A DNA stretch of 6,905 bases from Planctomycetales bacterium. GTDB taxonomy: Bacteria; Planctomycetota; Planctomycetia; Isosphaerales; Isosphaeraceae. Of the stretch, positions 1 to 6,720 are shown in pieces. The stretch lies in assembly GCA_027435495.1 (NCBI GenBank), contig DAHZZC010000228.1, positions 1 through 6,905 on the forward strand. The letters run 5' to 3'. Numbering within the stretch: position 1 is the stretch's first letter; every line of letters starts with the position of its first letter. A program made the position numbers and the translations under genes. The notes under the pieces are model-generated. The model was not told the DNA's origin. It saw only the letters and a program-made list of their open reading frames with translations, and ran no database searches.

Positions 1-2
1 AG

Positions 3-2783
3 GTCGTGCCCGGTACGGTGATTCTCTGGGATGCCGGGACCGGCCGGCCGGTGTACACTCTGCGCGAGCACAGACACCTGGTTCACCGGATCGCTTTCAG
101 CCCGGACAGCCGAATCCTCGCCTCTTCGAGCCACGACGGCACCATCCACCTTCACGAGGTCTCGACGGGCCGGCTCGTCCGGACAATTGCGGTCGCCAGG
201 GGTGTCGATTCCGGCCCGCTGGCCTTCTCGCCCGACGGCCGGCGGTTGACGACCTGGACCAGGGATCGGACGATCGCCATCGAGGAGATCACCACGGGAG
301 CGCACCCGGTTGTCCTTCCGTCCGAGCCGTTGGGATACCTGAAAGCCGTCTTCAGCCCGGACGGCCAGTGGCTGGCGACGACGTCCCTGATCTCGCCAGT
401 GGCGGCCTCATGCTATCTGCGGGTCTGGGATGCCGCCACGGGCGCCGAGGTGGTTCGGCCCGACCAGCCGGCGGACTACATCTGCCTGGCGATCAGCCCC
501 GACTCTCGGACCCTCGCGGCCGGTTCGATGTCGGGTTACATCAGTCTCTGGAATCTGTCCGATGGCCGGCTCCGACAGACGCTCGTCGGGCACGAGGGCA
601 CGGTCGAAGGGCTGGCTTTCAGTTTCGATGGACAGCAACTGGCCTCGGCGAGCCGCGACCGCACCGCCCGGTTGTGGGACCTCGACCGGGGAAAAACGAT
701 CCGGGTTATCCGCGGACATACCGAGAACGTGACCAGCCTGGCGTTCAGTCCGGACGGCGACCGCCTCGTCACCGGCTCGCAGGACGGGACGGCCCGCGTC
801 TGGGACCTGACCTTCGACGAGGAGACGGGAGGAACCGAGTTCGATTGGGGCTGGAACGGTCACGAGCCGCCGTTCGAGGCGATTGCTTTCGCTCGGGAGG
901 GACGCGAGGTTCGCGGCCTCCGGCGCGACGGTTTTGTCAGCCAGAATGAGGTGGGCTCGTTCGAACGGCTCCGGCAGCGATACGGAGACGATCCGCTCCC
1001 CTGGCGGGTTCCCTCCGAGTTGGCGGCCTTCGACGCCGAGGGCAGGCGGCTCGTCACGATCGATGCCGATGCGCCACGCGAGGCGGTCTGTCTGGACATC
1101 GAGGACGGCCTGAGACCGATGAGGCTGCGCGGCCACACCCTGGAAATTCGATCCGTCACGCTCTCGCCCGACGGGAAGCGAGCGGCCACGGTGGCATCGT
1201 CGGGAGCGCCCGAATCTCGCACCGAAATCATCGTCTGGGACGCCGTCTCCGGCGAGGTCCTCCATCGGCGAGAGGCCGAGGGCGAATCGATCGATCGCCT
1301 CGCGCTGGACCCGGCCGGGAAGCGGCTGGCCATCGCTGGGGCCCGGACGACGGACCCGAAGGCTTCTCCGTCGGTCGGGTTTGTGGCGGTCGTTGAGGTC
1401 TCCACCGGTCGCGAGGAGATGCACCGGCGGATCCCGGACGATCGTTGCCTGGCCCTTGGTTTCAGCGGAGACGCGAGGAGGCTAGCCGCGGCGGGCATGA
1501 ATCGCACGGTCCTGATCTGGGACCTTGAGTCGGATCGGGGCACGGTGCAGTCGCGGCAGGGCCCGTTGGATGCCAGGGACCTGGCATTCAGTCCGGACGG
1601 ACGGCGGCTGGCGGTGGCTTCTCGCCGGCAGGTCAAGCTGATGGATGCCGAGACGGCCGAAGAAGTGCTCACGCTTCGTGGCAGTGCTCAGCTCGTTTCC
1701 AGCAACCACGAGTTCAATCCACGGGTTCGCTTCAGTCCCGACGGCCAAAGACTTCTCGCAATCTGCTTCGATATGCATCGCTCGCTGGCCATGTGGTCGA
1801 TCCCGCCGGAAACCCCTGGGGAACCCGCGGACCGGATCCGGATGGCCCGCCGCCGCGCGGTCGCCCGCCACCTCGAGGTCGCTTTCCGATTACGCGCGAA
1901 GTATGGAATGAAGGCGGCTCGAATCGTGCGGGAACACCTCGATCACGCAGCACGGATCGGTCTTGAATCGGCCTCGGAGTTCTCGACCCGGGCCCAGATC
2001 CTTCTCGAACTCGGTCTCATCGAGCAGGCCGACGACGATCTGGCCCGTGCCGTCGTACTGGCGCCGCGTGATGAGACAATTCTGGGACGGGCTGTCATCC
2101 TTCTTGCCACACACGGCCAGTTCCGCCGGGCCGCCCACTGGTTGACGCGTCTCTCAAAGCTGCCCCCGGCTGAGTTCCACGACTACTGGGGAGGAATGAA
2201 TTGGGCCCTCTCGCTCGTGCTCGTCGGCGACCACGCCCGCTATCGCCAGTTCTGCGAGGAGTTGCTCAGGCGTCTGGAGTCGCGATCCGACAAGGAATTC
2301 CAGGTCGCCATCGCGTACTTCACCGCCCTGGAGCCGATTCCGGCGGACCAGGCTGAGACTCGCGCCCGGATAGCGCGGCGCGCACTTGCGCACCTGACGG
2401 CGGCCAACGACACGACCTGGCGGCGGACCCGGGCTCTGTTTGCCCTGGGAGCCGCCCTGGTCCGTGCCGGGGCTCCCAATCAGGCGGAGCCATCCTTCCG
2501 AGAAGTCATCGCGCGCGAGCCGGAGGGGATGGCTCGGGCCCGGGCTGCCGCCTGGTTGGCCATCGCGCTTTGGCATCAGGACCGGCTCGACGAGGCCAGG
2601 GCGTGGTTCGACCGGGCCGATCGCTTCGTCCGCTCCCAGGTACCCGGCGGCCTTTCCGATCTCGAACATCGCTCGCCCGAGAGCGTAAACAACTGGGAAT
2701 TCTGGGCGTTGCTCATCGCCTGGCGTGAGGCCCAGGCACTCATGCTCGACGACGCCTTCCCCACGGATCCCTTCGCCCGCTGA
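3..2783 (+). CDS. WD40-repeat protein with C-terminal TPR-like region, 5' end missing
   Basis: The reading frame is open to the left edge and its first residues are already the last strands of a WD40 blade (GTVILWDAGTG), so the GTG at base 6 is not a credible start and the gene begins outside the window. Residue numbers here count from that GTG. Residues 1 to about 598 contain 14 recognisable blades with the pattern FSPDG-x-RLA-x-S-x-D-x-T-x-x-x-WD-x-x-TG. The most canonical are blades 6 and 7 (GHEGTV at about 195, GHTENV at about 237, ending LWDLDRG and VWDLTFD). Blades 8, 9 and 11 have lost the WD box. Residues about 630-900 are helical with TPR-like pairs near 657-690, 808-840 and 849-877. 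No transmembrane segment is visible. In planctomycetes such C-termini often follow a Ser/Thr kinase domain. A kinase here is only inference, because that part is not in the window. The likely role is a protein-interaction scaffold. The specific function is unknown. Confidence 0.93.
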   Translation, partial: VVPGTVILWDAGTGRPVYTLREHRHLVHRIAFSPDSRILASSSHDGTIHLHEVSTGRLVRTIAVARGVDSGPLAFSPDGRRLTTWTRDRTIAIEEITTGAHPVVLPSEPLGYLKAVFSPDGQWLATTSLISPVAASCYLRVWDAATGAEVVRPDQPADYICLAISPDSRTLAAGSMSGYISLWNLSDGRLRQTLVGHEGTVEGLAFSFDGQQLASASRDRTARLWDLDRGKTIRVIRGHTENVTSLAFSPDGDRLVTGSQDGTARVWDLTFDEETGGTEFDWGWNGHEPPFEAIAFAREGREVRGLRRDGFVSQNEVGSFERLRQRYGDDPLPWRVPSELAAFDAEGRRLVTIDADAPREAVCLDIEDGLRPMRLRGHTLEIRSVTLSPDGKRAATVASSGAPESRTEIIVWDAVSGEVLHRREAEGESIDRLALDPAGKRLAIAGARTTDPKASPSVGFVAVVEVSTGREEMHRRIPDDRCLALGFSGDARRLAAAGMNRTVLIWDLESDRGTVQSRQGPLDARDLAFSPDGRRLAVASRRQVKLMDAETAEEVLTLRGSAQLVSSNHEFNPRVRFSPDGQRLLAICFDMHRSLAMWSIPPETPGEPADRIRMARRRAVARHLEVAFRLRAKYGMKAARIVREHLDHAARIGLESASEFSTRAQILLELGLIEQADDDLARAVVLAPRDETILGRAVILLATHGQFRRAAHWLTRLSKLPPAEFHDYWGGMNWALSLVLVGDHARYRQFCEELLRRLESRSDKEFQVAIAYFTALEPIPADQAETRARIARRALAHLTAANDTTWRRTRALFALGAALVRAGAPNQAEPSFREVIAREPEGMARARAAAWLAIALWHQDRLDEARAWFDRADRFVRSQVPGGLSDLEHRSPESVNNWEFWALLIAWREAQALMLDDAFPTDPFAR

Positions 2784-2784
2784 G

Positions 2785-2808
2785 ACAACCGGACGACGCC
2801 GTCCTTGT
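2785..2808 (+). terminator. Hairpin just after the WD40 gene, possible terminator
   Basis: Two bases after the stop codon, GGACG (2791-2795) pairs with CGTCC (2800-2804) around a four-base loop. The stem extends through ACAA (2785-2788) and TTGT (2805-2808) with a two-base CC bulge. No T-tract follows, so it is not a classical intrinsic terminator. It could be an mRNA 3'-end stabiliser or a chance fold. Confidence 0.35.
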
Positions 2809-3213
2809 GCCCATTTCCCGCGTTCCTGTGCGTTAGGACAGGCGAAGAATCTTCTTGCGCCGAACATGATGTAACCAAGAGGATGCTGATAAAAATCCGG
2901 AGAGCATTTCTCCAAAAAAATCGCGGCTCGAATCGAGACGATCGGCGAGTTCCTGCACTTACTAGGGCAGTGGGATGACATCCGCACGTCCGATCGAATT
3001 CCGTCGGGGCCGTGGCTCATATCGGCGGGAAATCAAACCGCTGGACTTTGGTGATGCGTCCCCGCATTTCCGGCTCTGACACGAATGGCTGGCCCAGGAG
3101 ATTCGAGCGATGGTCCGCCCTGGGATCACCGAGAACGAAGGCGGGTTTCGTCTCCACGTCCGTCGAATGGCGTCAGACTCTGGTTCCGGAAACATTCTCA
3201 TTTCGTTGCATTC

Positions 3214-3218
3214 AGGAG
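3214..3218 (+). promoter_or_regulatory. Ribosome-binding site that fixes the start at 3228
   Basis: AGGAG lies nine bases upstream of the ATG at 3228. It decides between this ATG and the in-frame ATG at 3012, because only the 3228 start places a signal peptide at the N-terminus. I saw no comparable purine-rich site near 3012. Confidence 0.8.
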
Positions 3219-3227
3219 AGTCCTTGG

Positions 3228-3980
3228 ATGAAGACCAACATTCTGTCCGTCGGCATCACGGTCCTGGTGGGAGCGATGGGGCTTGTGGCCCCGGCCGCGG
3301 AGCTCAGGCCCGAGCAGATCATCGATAAGGCGATCCGCGCCCACGGCGGCGAGGAGAGACTCGCCGGCCTTCAGGGATTCATCTTCAAGGAGCGGACGAT
3401 CTACTCGAACGCCGCGACCTGGGAATTCGAAGCCGCCGTGCAACTCCCCGATCGCTATCGCTCGGAGAGGAAGATGATCTCCGGTGGCAAGTTAACGACA
3501 GCGTTGACGGTGATCAACGGCGACCAGGGCTGGTCCAAGTTCAACGATCACGTGACGCCCTATCCCAGTGCCATCCAGGAGTCCATGAAGAAGTACACCC
3601 TGCCCTACCAGGGTCCGCGGTCGATCCTGCGCCTGCGGGCGCGGCAGAAGAACCCAGCGTGTCAGTTCACCACGATCGGCGAGGAGACCGTCGAGGGCCG
3701 CCCGGCGGTCGGGCTGCGGATGAAGCTCGTGGGTGGGCCCGAGGAGACCTGGTTCTTCGCACTGGACTCCGGGCTGCTGCTCAAGACGGAGAGTCGTACC
3801 AAGCGATTCGAGGGCGAGGACCAGGTGTACGTCACCCTCTACGAAGATTACCAGAATTACGATGGCTTCCCAATGGCACGCAAGATGCTTGCGAATATGG
3901 ATGGAAAACACGTGACAACAACCGAGTACATCGATTTCAAGGCAGTGACGCCGAGCGACAGCACATTCGCCAAGCCCTGA
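3228..3980 (+). CDS. Secreted LolA-like protein (outer-membrane lipoprotein-sorting type), 250 aa
   Basis: The start is set by AGGAG nine bases upstream and by a good signal peptide: MKTN, then a hydrophobic run of about residues 5-21, then APAA before Glu25 as a likely signal peptidase I cleavage site. There is no lipobox cysteine, so it should be soluble and periplasmic or secreted rather than a lipoprotein. The mature part follows the pattern of LolA-like proteins: an N-terminal helix with IIDKAIRAHGGEERL, then repeated beta strands. These carry PDRYRSERK, a VINGDQGW motif, GEETVEGRPAVGLRMK, WFFALDSGLLLKTE and an LYEDYQNYDGFPMARKM segment near the C-terminus. LolA-like folds bind lipids or acylated proteins in a concave beta-sheet, and these planctomycete members are mostly uncharacterised. 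The fold assignment is by eye and moderately sure, and the ligand is unknown. The gene stands alone, 444 bases after the WD40 gene. Confidence 0.88.
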   Translation: MKTNILSVGITVLVGAMGLVAPAAELRPEQIIDKAIRAHGGEERLAGLQGFIFKERTIYSNAATWEFEAAVQLPDRYRSERKMISGGKLTTALTVINGDQGWSKFNDHVTPYPSAIQESMKKYTLPYQGPRSILRLRARQKNPACQFTTIGEETVEGRPAVGLRMKLVGGPEETWFFALDSGLLLKTESRTKRFEGEDQVYVTLYEDYQNYDGFPMARKMLANMDGKHVTTTEYIDFKAVTPSDSTFAKP

Positions 3981-4047
3981 TGTTCCACATGGACGTCAGA
4001 GAGTCGCTGCGCCTGATAGTAGCGAGGAAGCGGGGAACGGGCCCTCA

Positions 4048-4133
4048 CGGACCCTTAGGAGCGAAGAGGGTGCCGCGTCGCAGACCGGACGCCGGAACCA
4101 CGCCGAGGGCATCGGACCTCCGAGTGTGGCACC
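4048..4133 (+). ncRNA. Possible structured RNA segment upstream of the intron 3' end
   Basis: Several short helices can be drawn. CGG-ACCCT (4048-4055) pairs with AGGGT-g-CCG (4067-4075). CCGG-ACG-CCGG forms a hairpin at 4085-4095. TCGG-ACCT-CCGA forms one at 4112-4123, inside CCAC (4098-4101)/GTGG (4126-4129). An alternative closing helix, GGTGCC (4069-4074) with GGCACC (4128-4133), would enclose the last two as a multibranch loop and competes with the first hairpin. It may be a remnant of other group II intron domains. I could not match it to a specific one, and GC-rich DNA forms such helices by chance. Confidence 0.25.
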
Positions 4134-4178
4134 GAGAGCGGACGGATCGTGTGAGCGACAGCGAACCTGTGACATTAC

Positions 4179-4255
4179 GAGCCGGATGCGTCTTGACGCG
4201 CACGTCCGGATCTGTGGGAGCGCTGGGGAGCAATACCCAGGGCGACCCGGCTAAC
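4179..4255 (+). ncRNA. Group II intron 3' end: domains V and VI, orphan relic
   Basis: Bases 4179-4212 form a 34-nt element that matches the classical group II intron domain V in length and layout. It starts with GAGCC holding the AGC triad (4180-4182), and GAGCCGGAT pairs with GTCCGGATC. The two-base CG bulge sits at 4203-4204, exactly where domain V has it, and the distal helix TGCG/CGCA is capped by an eight-base loop. One oddity is that G4181 faces A4210 instead of the usual U of the G-U wobble. After a three-base linker comes a domain VI hairpin. GGG (4216-4218) pairs with CCC (4246-4248) and CTGGG (4223-4227) with CCCAG (4236-4240). A4245 is left unpaired, in the position of the branch-point adenosine. 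The 3' end is uncertain, about 4252-4255. No reverse transcriptase/maturase is encoded in the window, and the 275 bases between the upstream stop codon and 4255 are too few for a full ribozyme. Confidence 0.72.
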
Positions 4256-4290
4256 GAATGGCCAGTCTTACTCCGATCATGACTTCACCC

Positions 4291-4294
4291 GAGG
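4291..4294 (+). promoter_or_regulatory. Ribosome-binding site of the beta-helix protein gene
   Basis: GAGG lies nine bases before the ATG at 4304, which starts the Arg-rich LEPR-XLL leader. It lies about 36 bases downstream of the intron domain VI end, so it is outside the RNA structure. Confidence 0.6.
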
Positions 4295-4303
4295 TATCTC
4301 TCC

Positions 4304-6667
4304 ATGTTCCACACCGATCGTTTGCTTACGCAGTGGAAGTCCCGTTCCGCGAACCGGAGGACGTTGCGTCGGCGTCGCCGGACACTGCACCTCGAGGCGC
4401 TGGAGGGCCGGCTAGTGCTGAGCACCCTCACCGTCACCAGCACCGCCGACAACGGCGGCAGTGGCACGCTTCGCGCGATCATCGCCACAGCCCCCAGCGG
4501 TTCGACGATCGACTTCGCGCCCAACCTGCACGGCACGATCGATCTCAACGGCACTGAGCTGACGATTGGCCAGAGTCTGACCATTCAGGGTCCCGACGCC
4601 TCGAAGCTCGCCATCGACGCGGGCGGGCAGAGCCGGGTCTTCGACATCACCTCGCCCTCGGCGAACGTGAGCATCTCGGGCCTGACGATCAGCGGGGGCA
4701 AGTCCACCGAGGGCGGCGGCCTGCTGGTGCAGGGCGGGTCGCTGACGCTGTCCAACGACGTGGTGGCCAATAACCAGGCCATCGGCGCCAACCCCGGCGA
4801 TGGAGCGCAGGGCGGCGGAGTGGCGGTGATCAACAATGGGTCGTTGACGGCCACTGGCACCACGTTCGTGGGTGACGTGGCGCAGGGCGCCGCGGGCGCC
4901 AATGGAGGCAACAGCCAGAATTCCCCCAACGGCCAGGGTGGCTACGCCGAGGGCGGGGCGATCTACGGCAATGGGACGAGCCTGAATCTCTCCGGCGATA
5001 CGTTCCAGGGCAACCAGGCCCTCGGCGGACACGGGGGCTCGGGCGGTTCGGGGACGGGCGGGCTAAGGATCATCTTCGGGCACCCTCACCCCCACCTGGC
5101 CATCAATGATCTCGGTGGCTCGGCGGCCGGCGGTGGTATCTACCTCGGGAACGGCGCCCTGTCGATCACCGGCAGCGACTTCTCGGGTAACCTGGCCCGG
5201 GGCGGGGACGGCGGCTTCGGAAAGGGCGGGGTCTACTCCTCGAACGGCAACGGCGGCGGGGGGTCGGGTGGTGCGGTCGCCGGCGGCTTCTACAGCGGGT
5301 CGTTCTCCTTCTCAAACGACAGCTTCACGGGGAACGCAGCCGAGGGCGGCAGCGGAGCCAACGGCGAGGGAGCCGGCCACTTCCCGGGAATCAACGGCAA
5401 TGGTGCCGGCGCCATCGGCGGCGCGATCGCAGCGGGAGGATTCATCTTTGAATACGGGGTCGAGGCGACGATCGATGTCGCGGATAGCCAGTTTCATGGC
5501 AACCTCGTCCAGGGCGGGGCCGGAGGCAACGCGGGGCCCGGTGGCGACGGGGGATCGGGTGGCAATGTCTCGGGGGCCGCGATCGAGACGCCGCAGAATC
5601 TGTCGATTGCGAATACCACTTTCACTGGAAACCAGGCAATCACCCTCCCGGCAGGCGCGGGCGGTTCCGGTGGCGCCGGCGGGTCGGGCGGCTTCATCAG
5701 CGGCGGCCTTATCTGGGCCGCGGGCAATCTCTCAATCAGCTCAAGCCGCTTCACGAACAACCTGGCGCAGGTGGACGCTGCGGGCGCCGGCGGTGCCGGC
5801 GCGGCCGGTGGCCAGGGCGGTTCCATCTCCGGCGGGATGATTCTATCCCTGGATTACGGCAACTTCGGCTTCCCGCCCGCCGTGACCAGCCTCACATCGA
5901 CCTCGTTCAGCGGCAACACGATCATCGCCGGCGATGGTGGGGCCGGCGGCGGTGCCGGGGCTCCGGGCGGGGCCGGCGGGTCGATCCTGGGCGGCGACCT
6001 GCAGACGTACGGGACGACGACCATCTCGGGCAGTTCGTTCACCGGCGACCAGGCCACCGGCGGCAACGGCGGGGCTGGCGGCCTCGGCACACCGGGAGGG
6101 GCGGGTGGAAATGTGACCGGCGGCGGACTTCAGTTCATCAACCTCGAGAGCCTCTTCAACTCGGGATATGTCGCCAACTACAGCATCAGCGATTCCACGA
6201 TCGCGGGCCTGACAGCGACCGGTGGCCAGGGCGGCGCCGGTGGCGCGGGGGCTGACGGTGGCGTCGGTGGGAGCATTCAGGGAGGGGCGATCGCCGTCTC
6301 ACTTCCCGCGTCCTACTTCGGTGCCGTTGACCTGGCGATCACCGACACCAACATCACCGGCAACCAGGCGCAGGGCGGTGCCGGCGGCGAAGCGAGTGGC
6401 GGAGGCACGGGGGGTGCCGGCGGCGAGGCCCAGGGTGGCGGGGTCTACGTGGACCCCGGACAGGTCATCACCGTCACTTCCAGCACGATCGCGGGTAACC
6501 ATGCCTTTGGCGGCTCCGGCGGCATGGGGACGCTGGACGGCCTCGACGGCACCGGACTCGGTGGCGGCGTCTACCTGGGTGGGAGCGGCTCGACGATGAC
6601 CGGGTCGAAAATCGTCGGCAACAAGGCTTCCAGCGGCTACGACGACATCTTCGGCTCGTTCAGTTGA
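4304..6667 (+). CDS. Large Gly-rich beta-helix repeat surface protein with LEPR-XLL leader, 787 aa
   Basis: The N-terminus is strongly basic (RRTLRRRRRT at about 18-27) and leads into LHLEALEGRLVLST (28-41), a variant of the planctomycete LEPR-XLL motif thought to act in export or sorting. Next comes a segment with VTSTADNGGSGTLRAI, STIDFA and LTIQGPDA, as in right-handed parallel beta-helix proteins of the polymorphic outer-membrane type. From about residue 146 to the end there are roughly 14 tandem modules of 30-60 residues. Each has a strand-turn element such as LSITGSDFSGN or TISGSSFTGD, a Gly/Ala-rich stretch (GGAGGxG), and a closing GGxI/GGGVY strand. The protein ends in DDIFGSFS with no visible C-terminal anchor. 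No catalytic motif is recognisable. It is likely extracellular or surface-exposed, perhaps adhesive or structural. The Gly-rich stretches recall mycobacterial PE_PGRS proteins, but no PE domain is present and the similarity is compositional only. Confidence 0.93.
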   Translation: MFHTDRLLTQWKSRSANRRTLRRRRRTLHLEALEGRLVLSTLTVTSTADNGGSGTLRAIIATAPSGSTIDFAPNLHGTIDLNGTELTIGQSLTIQGPDASKLAIDAGGQSRVFDITSPSANVSISGLTISGGKSTEGGGLLVQGGSLTLSNDVVANNQAIGANPGDGAQGGGVAVINNGSLTATGTTFVGDVAQGAAGANGGNSQNSPNGQGGYAEGGAIYGNGTSLNLSGDTFQGNQALGGHGGSGGSGTGGLRIIFGHPHPHLAINDLGGSAAGGGIYLGNGALSITGSDFSGNLARGGDGGFGKGGVYSSNGNGGGGSGGAVAGGFYSGSFSFSNDSFTGNAAEGGSGANGEGAGHFPGINGNGAGAIGGAIAAGGFIFEYGVEATIDVADSQFHGNLVQGGAGGNAGPGGDGGSGGNVSGAAIETPQNLSIANTTFTGNQAITLPAGAGGSGGAGGSGGFISGGLIWAAGNLSISSSRFTNNLAQVDAAGAGGAGAAGGQGGSISGGMILSLDYGNFGFPPAVTSLTSTSFSGNTIIAGDGGAGGGAGAPGGAGGSILGGDLQTYGTTTISGSSFTGDQATGGNGGAGGLGTPGGAGGNVTGGGLQFINLESLFNSGYVANYSISDSTIAGLTATGGQGGAGGAGADGGVGGSIQGGAIAVSLPASYFGAVDLAITDTNITGNQAQGGAGGEASGGGTGGAGGEAQGGGVYVDPGQVITVTSSTIAGNHAFGGSGGMGTLDGLDGTGLGGGVYLGGSGSTMTGSKIVGNKASSGYDDIFGSFS
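4739..6610 (+). repeat. Tandem degenerate repeats coding for beta-helix plus Gly-rich modules
   Basis: Within the large protein gene the same pattern recurs about 14 times: a strand-turn block ending in F-x-G-N, then GGC/GGN-rich DNA for Gly-Ala, then a GG-I strand. Units differ in length, mainly in the Gly-rich part and in inserts such as FGHPHPHLAI and SLDYGNFGFPPAV. The DNA identity between units is moderate, so this is an old protein-level repeat rather than a fresh duplication. The GGC-rich composition also creates long open frames on other frames and the opposite strand that are not genes. Confidence 0.8.
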
Positions 6668-6686
6668 GCCACGAGTCGTGACATCC

Positions 6687-6720
6687 GAACCCTGGGGGAC
6701 CGCATGAGTCCCCTGGGTTC
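6687..6720 (+). terminator. Strong hairpin after the beta-helix gene, probable terminator
   Basis: GAACCC (6687-6692) pairs with GGGTTC (6715-6720) and GGGGAC (6695-6700) with GTCCCC (6708-6713), closing a seven-base loop with one small internal mismatch. It starts about 20 bases after the stop codon. No T-tract follows, so it may act with Rho or protect the mRNA 3' end. It is the most stable-looking simple hairpin I found outside the genes. Confidence 0.5.

Larger units (their letters stand above)
2784..3227. other. 444-base intergenic region without a convincing gene
   Basis: No frame here combines a start, a ribosome-binding site and a recognisable protein. The stretch from about 2862 to 2935 is clearly richer in A and T than its surroundings and may hold the promoter of the downstream secreted-protein gene, but I cannot assign -35 and -10 boxes with confidence. 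It contains an imperfect inverted repeat at 2841-2861 (GGCGAAGAA against TTCTTGCGCC). It also has a GGAGA/TCTCC hairpin at 2899-2913 followed by seven A residues, and a domain-V-like segment near 2968-2995. The frame of the downstream gene stays open back to an ATG at 3012, but that extension looks non-coding. Confidence 0.6.

Noticed and set aside
408..1424. A 338-residue minus-strand ORF opposite the WD40 gene.
   Set aside because: It is a shadow of high-GC coding DNA. The + strand frame has clear WD40 blades and the minus-strand product resembles nothing.
2841..2861. Imperfect inverted repeat GGCGAAGAA/TTCTTGCGCC as the terminator of the WD40 gene.
   Set aside because: The loop would be only about two bases and no T-tract follows. 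The hairpin at 2785-2808 is closer to the stop codon and folds better.
3012..3227. An in-frame upstream extension of the LolA-like gene starting at ATG 3012, adding 72 residues.
   Set aside because: It would bury a clear signal peptide inside the protein, no good ribosome-binding site was seen near 3012, and the added residues resemble no family. The 3228 start has AGGAG at proper spacing.
3092..3230. Another frame across 3092-3230 reads plausibly (EWLAQEIRAMVRPG and onward) and could be a gene remnant.
   Set aside because: It begins just after an in-frame stop, has no own ribosome-binding site and runs into the next gene in the wrong frame. I recognise no family in it.
3980..4282. An ORF starting with the ATG that overlaps the stop of the LolA-like gene (TGATG), about 100 residues.
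   Set aside because: It spans the whole domain V/VI element, has an irregular Arg/Gly-rich composition with no recognisable domain and lacks a Shine-Dalgarno sequence. The TGATG overlap is noted under the direct repeat instead.
5106..5840. A 244-residue + strand ORF in another frame inside the beta-helix gene.
   Set aside because: It is rich in Arg/Ser/Ala because it reads GGC-repeat DNA out of frame, and has no start signal or domain.
4739..6610. The regular repeats could suggest a CRISPR array or DNA satellite.
   Set aside because: The units vary in length and sequence and stay in one reading frame, so they are protein-level repeats. There are no identical direct repeats with unique spacers.
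4304..6667. Naming the beta-helix protein a PE_PGRS protein because of its GGAGG stretches.
   Set aside because: There is no N-terminal PE domain, and the leader is of the planctomycete LEPR-XLL type. The similarity is compositional.
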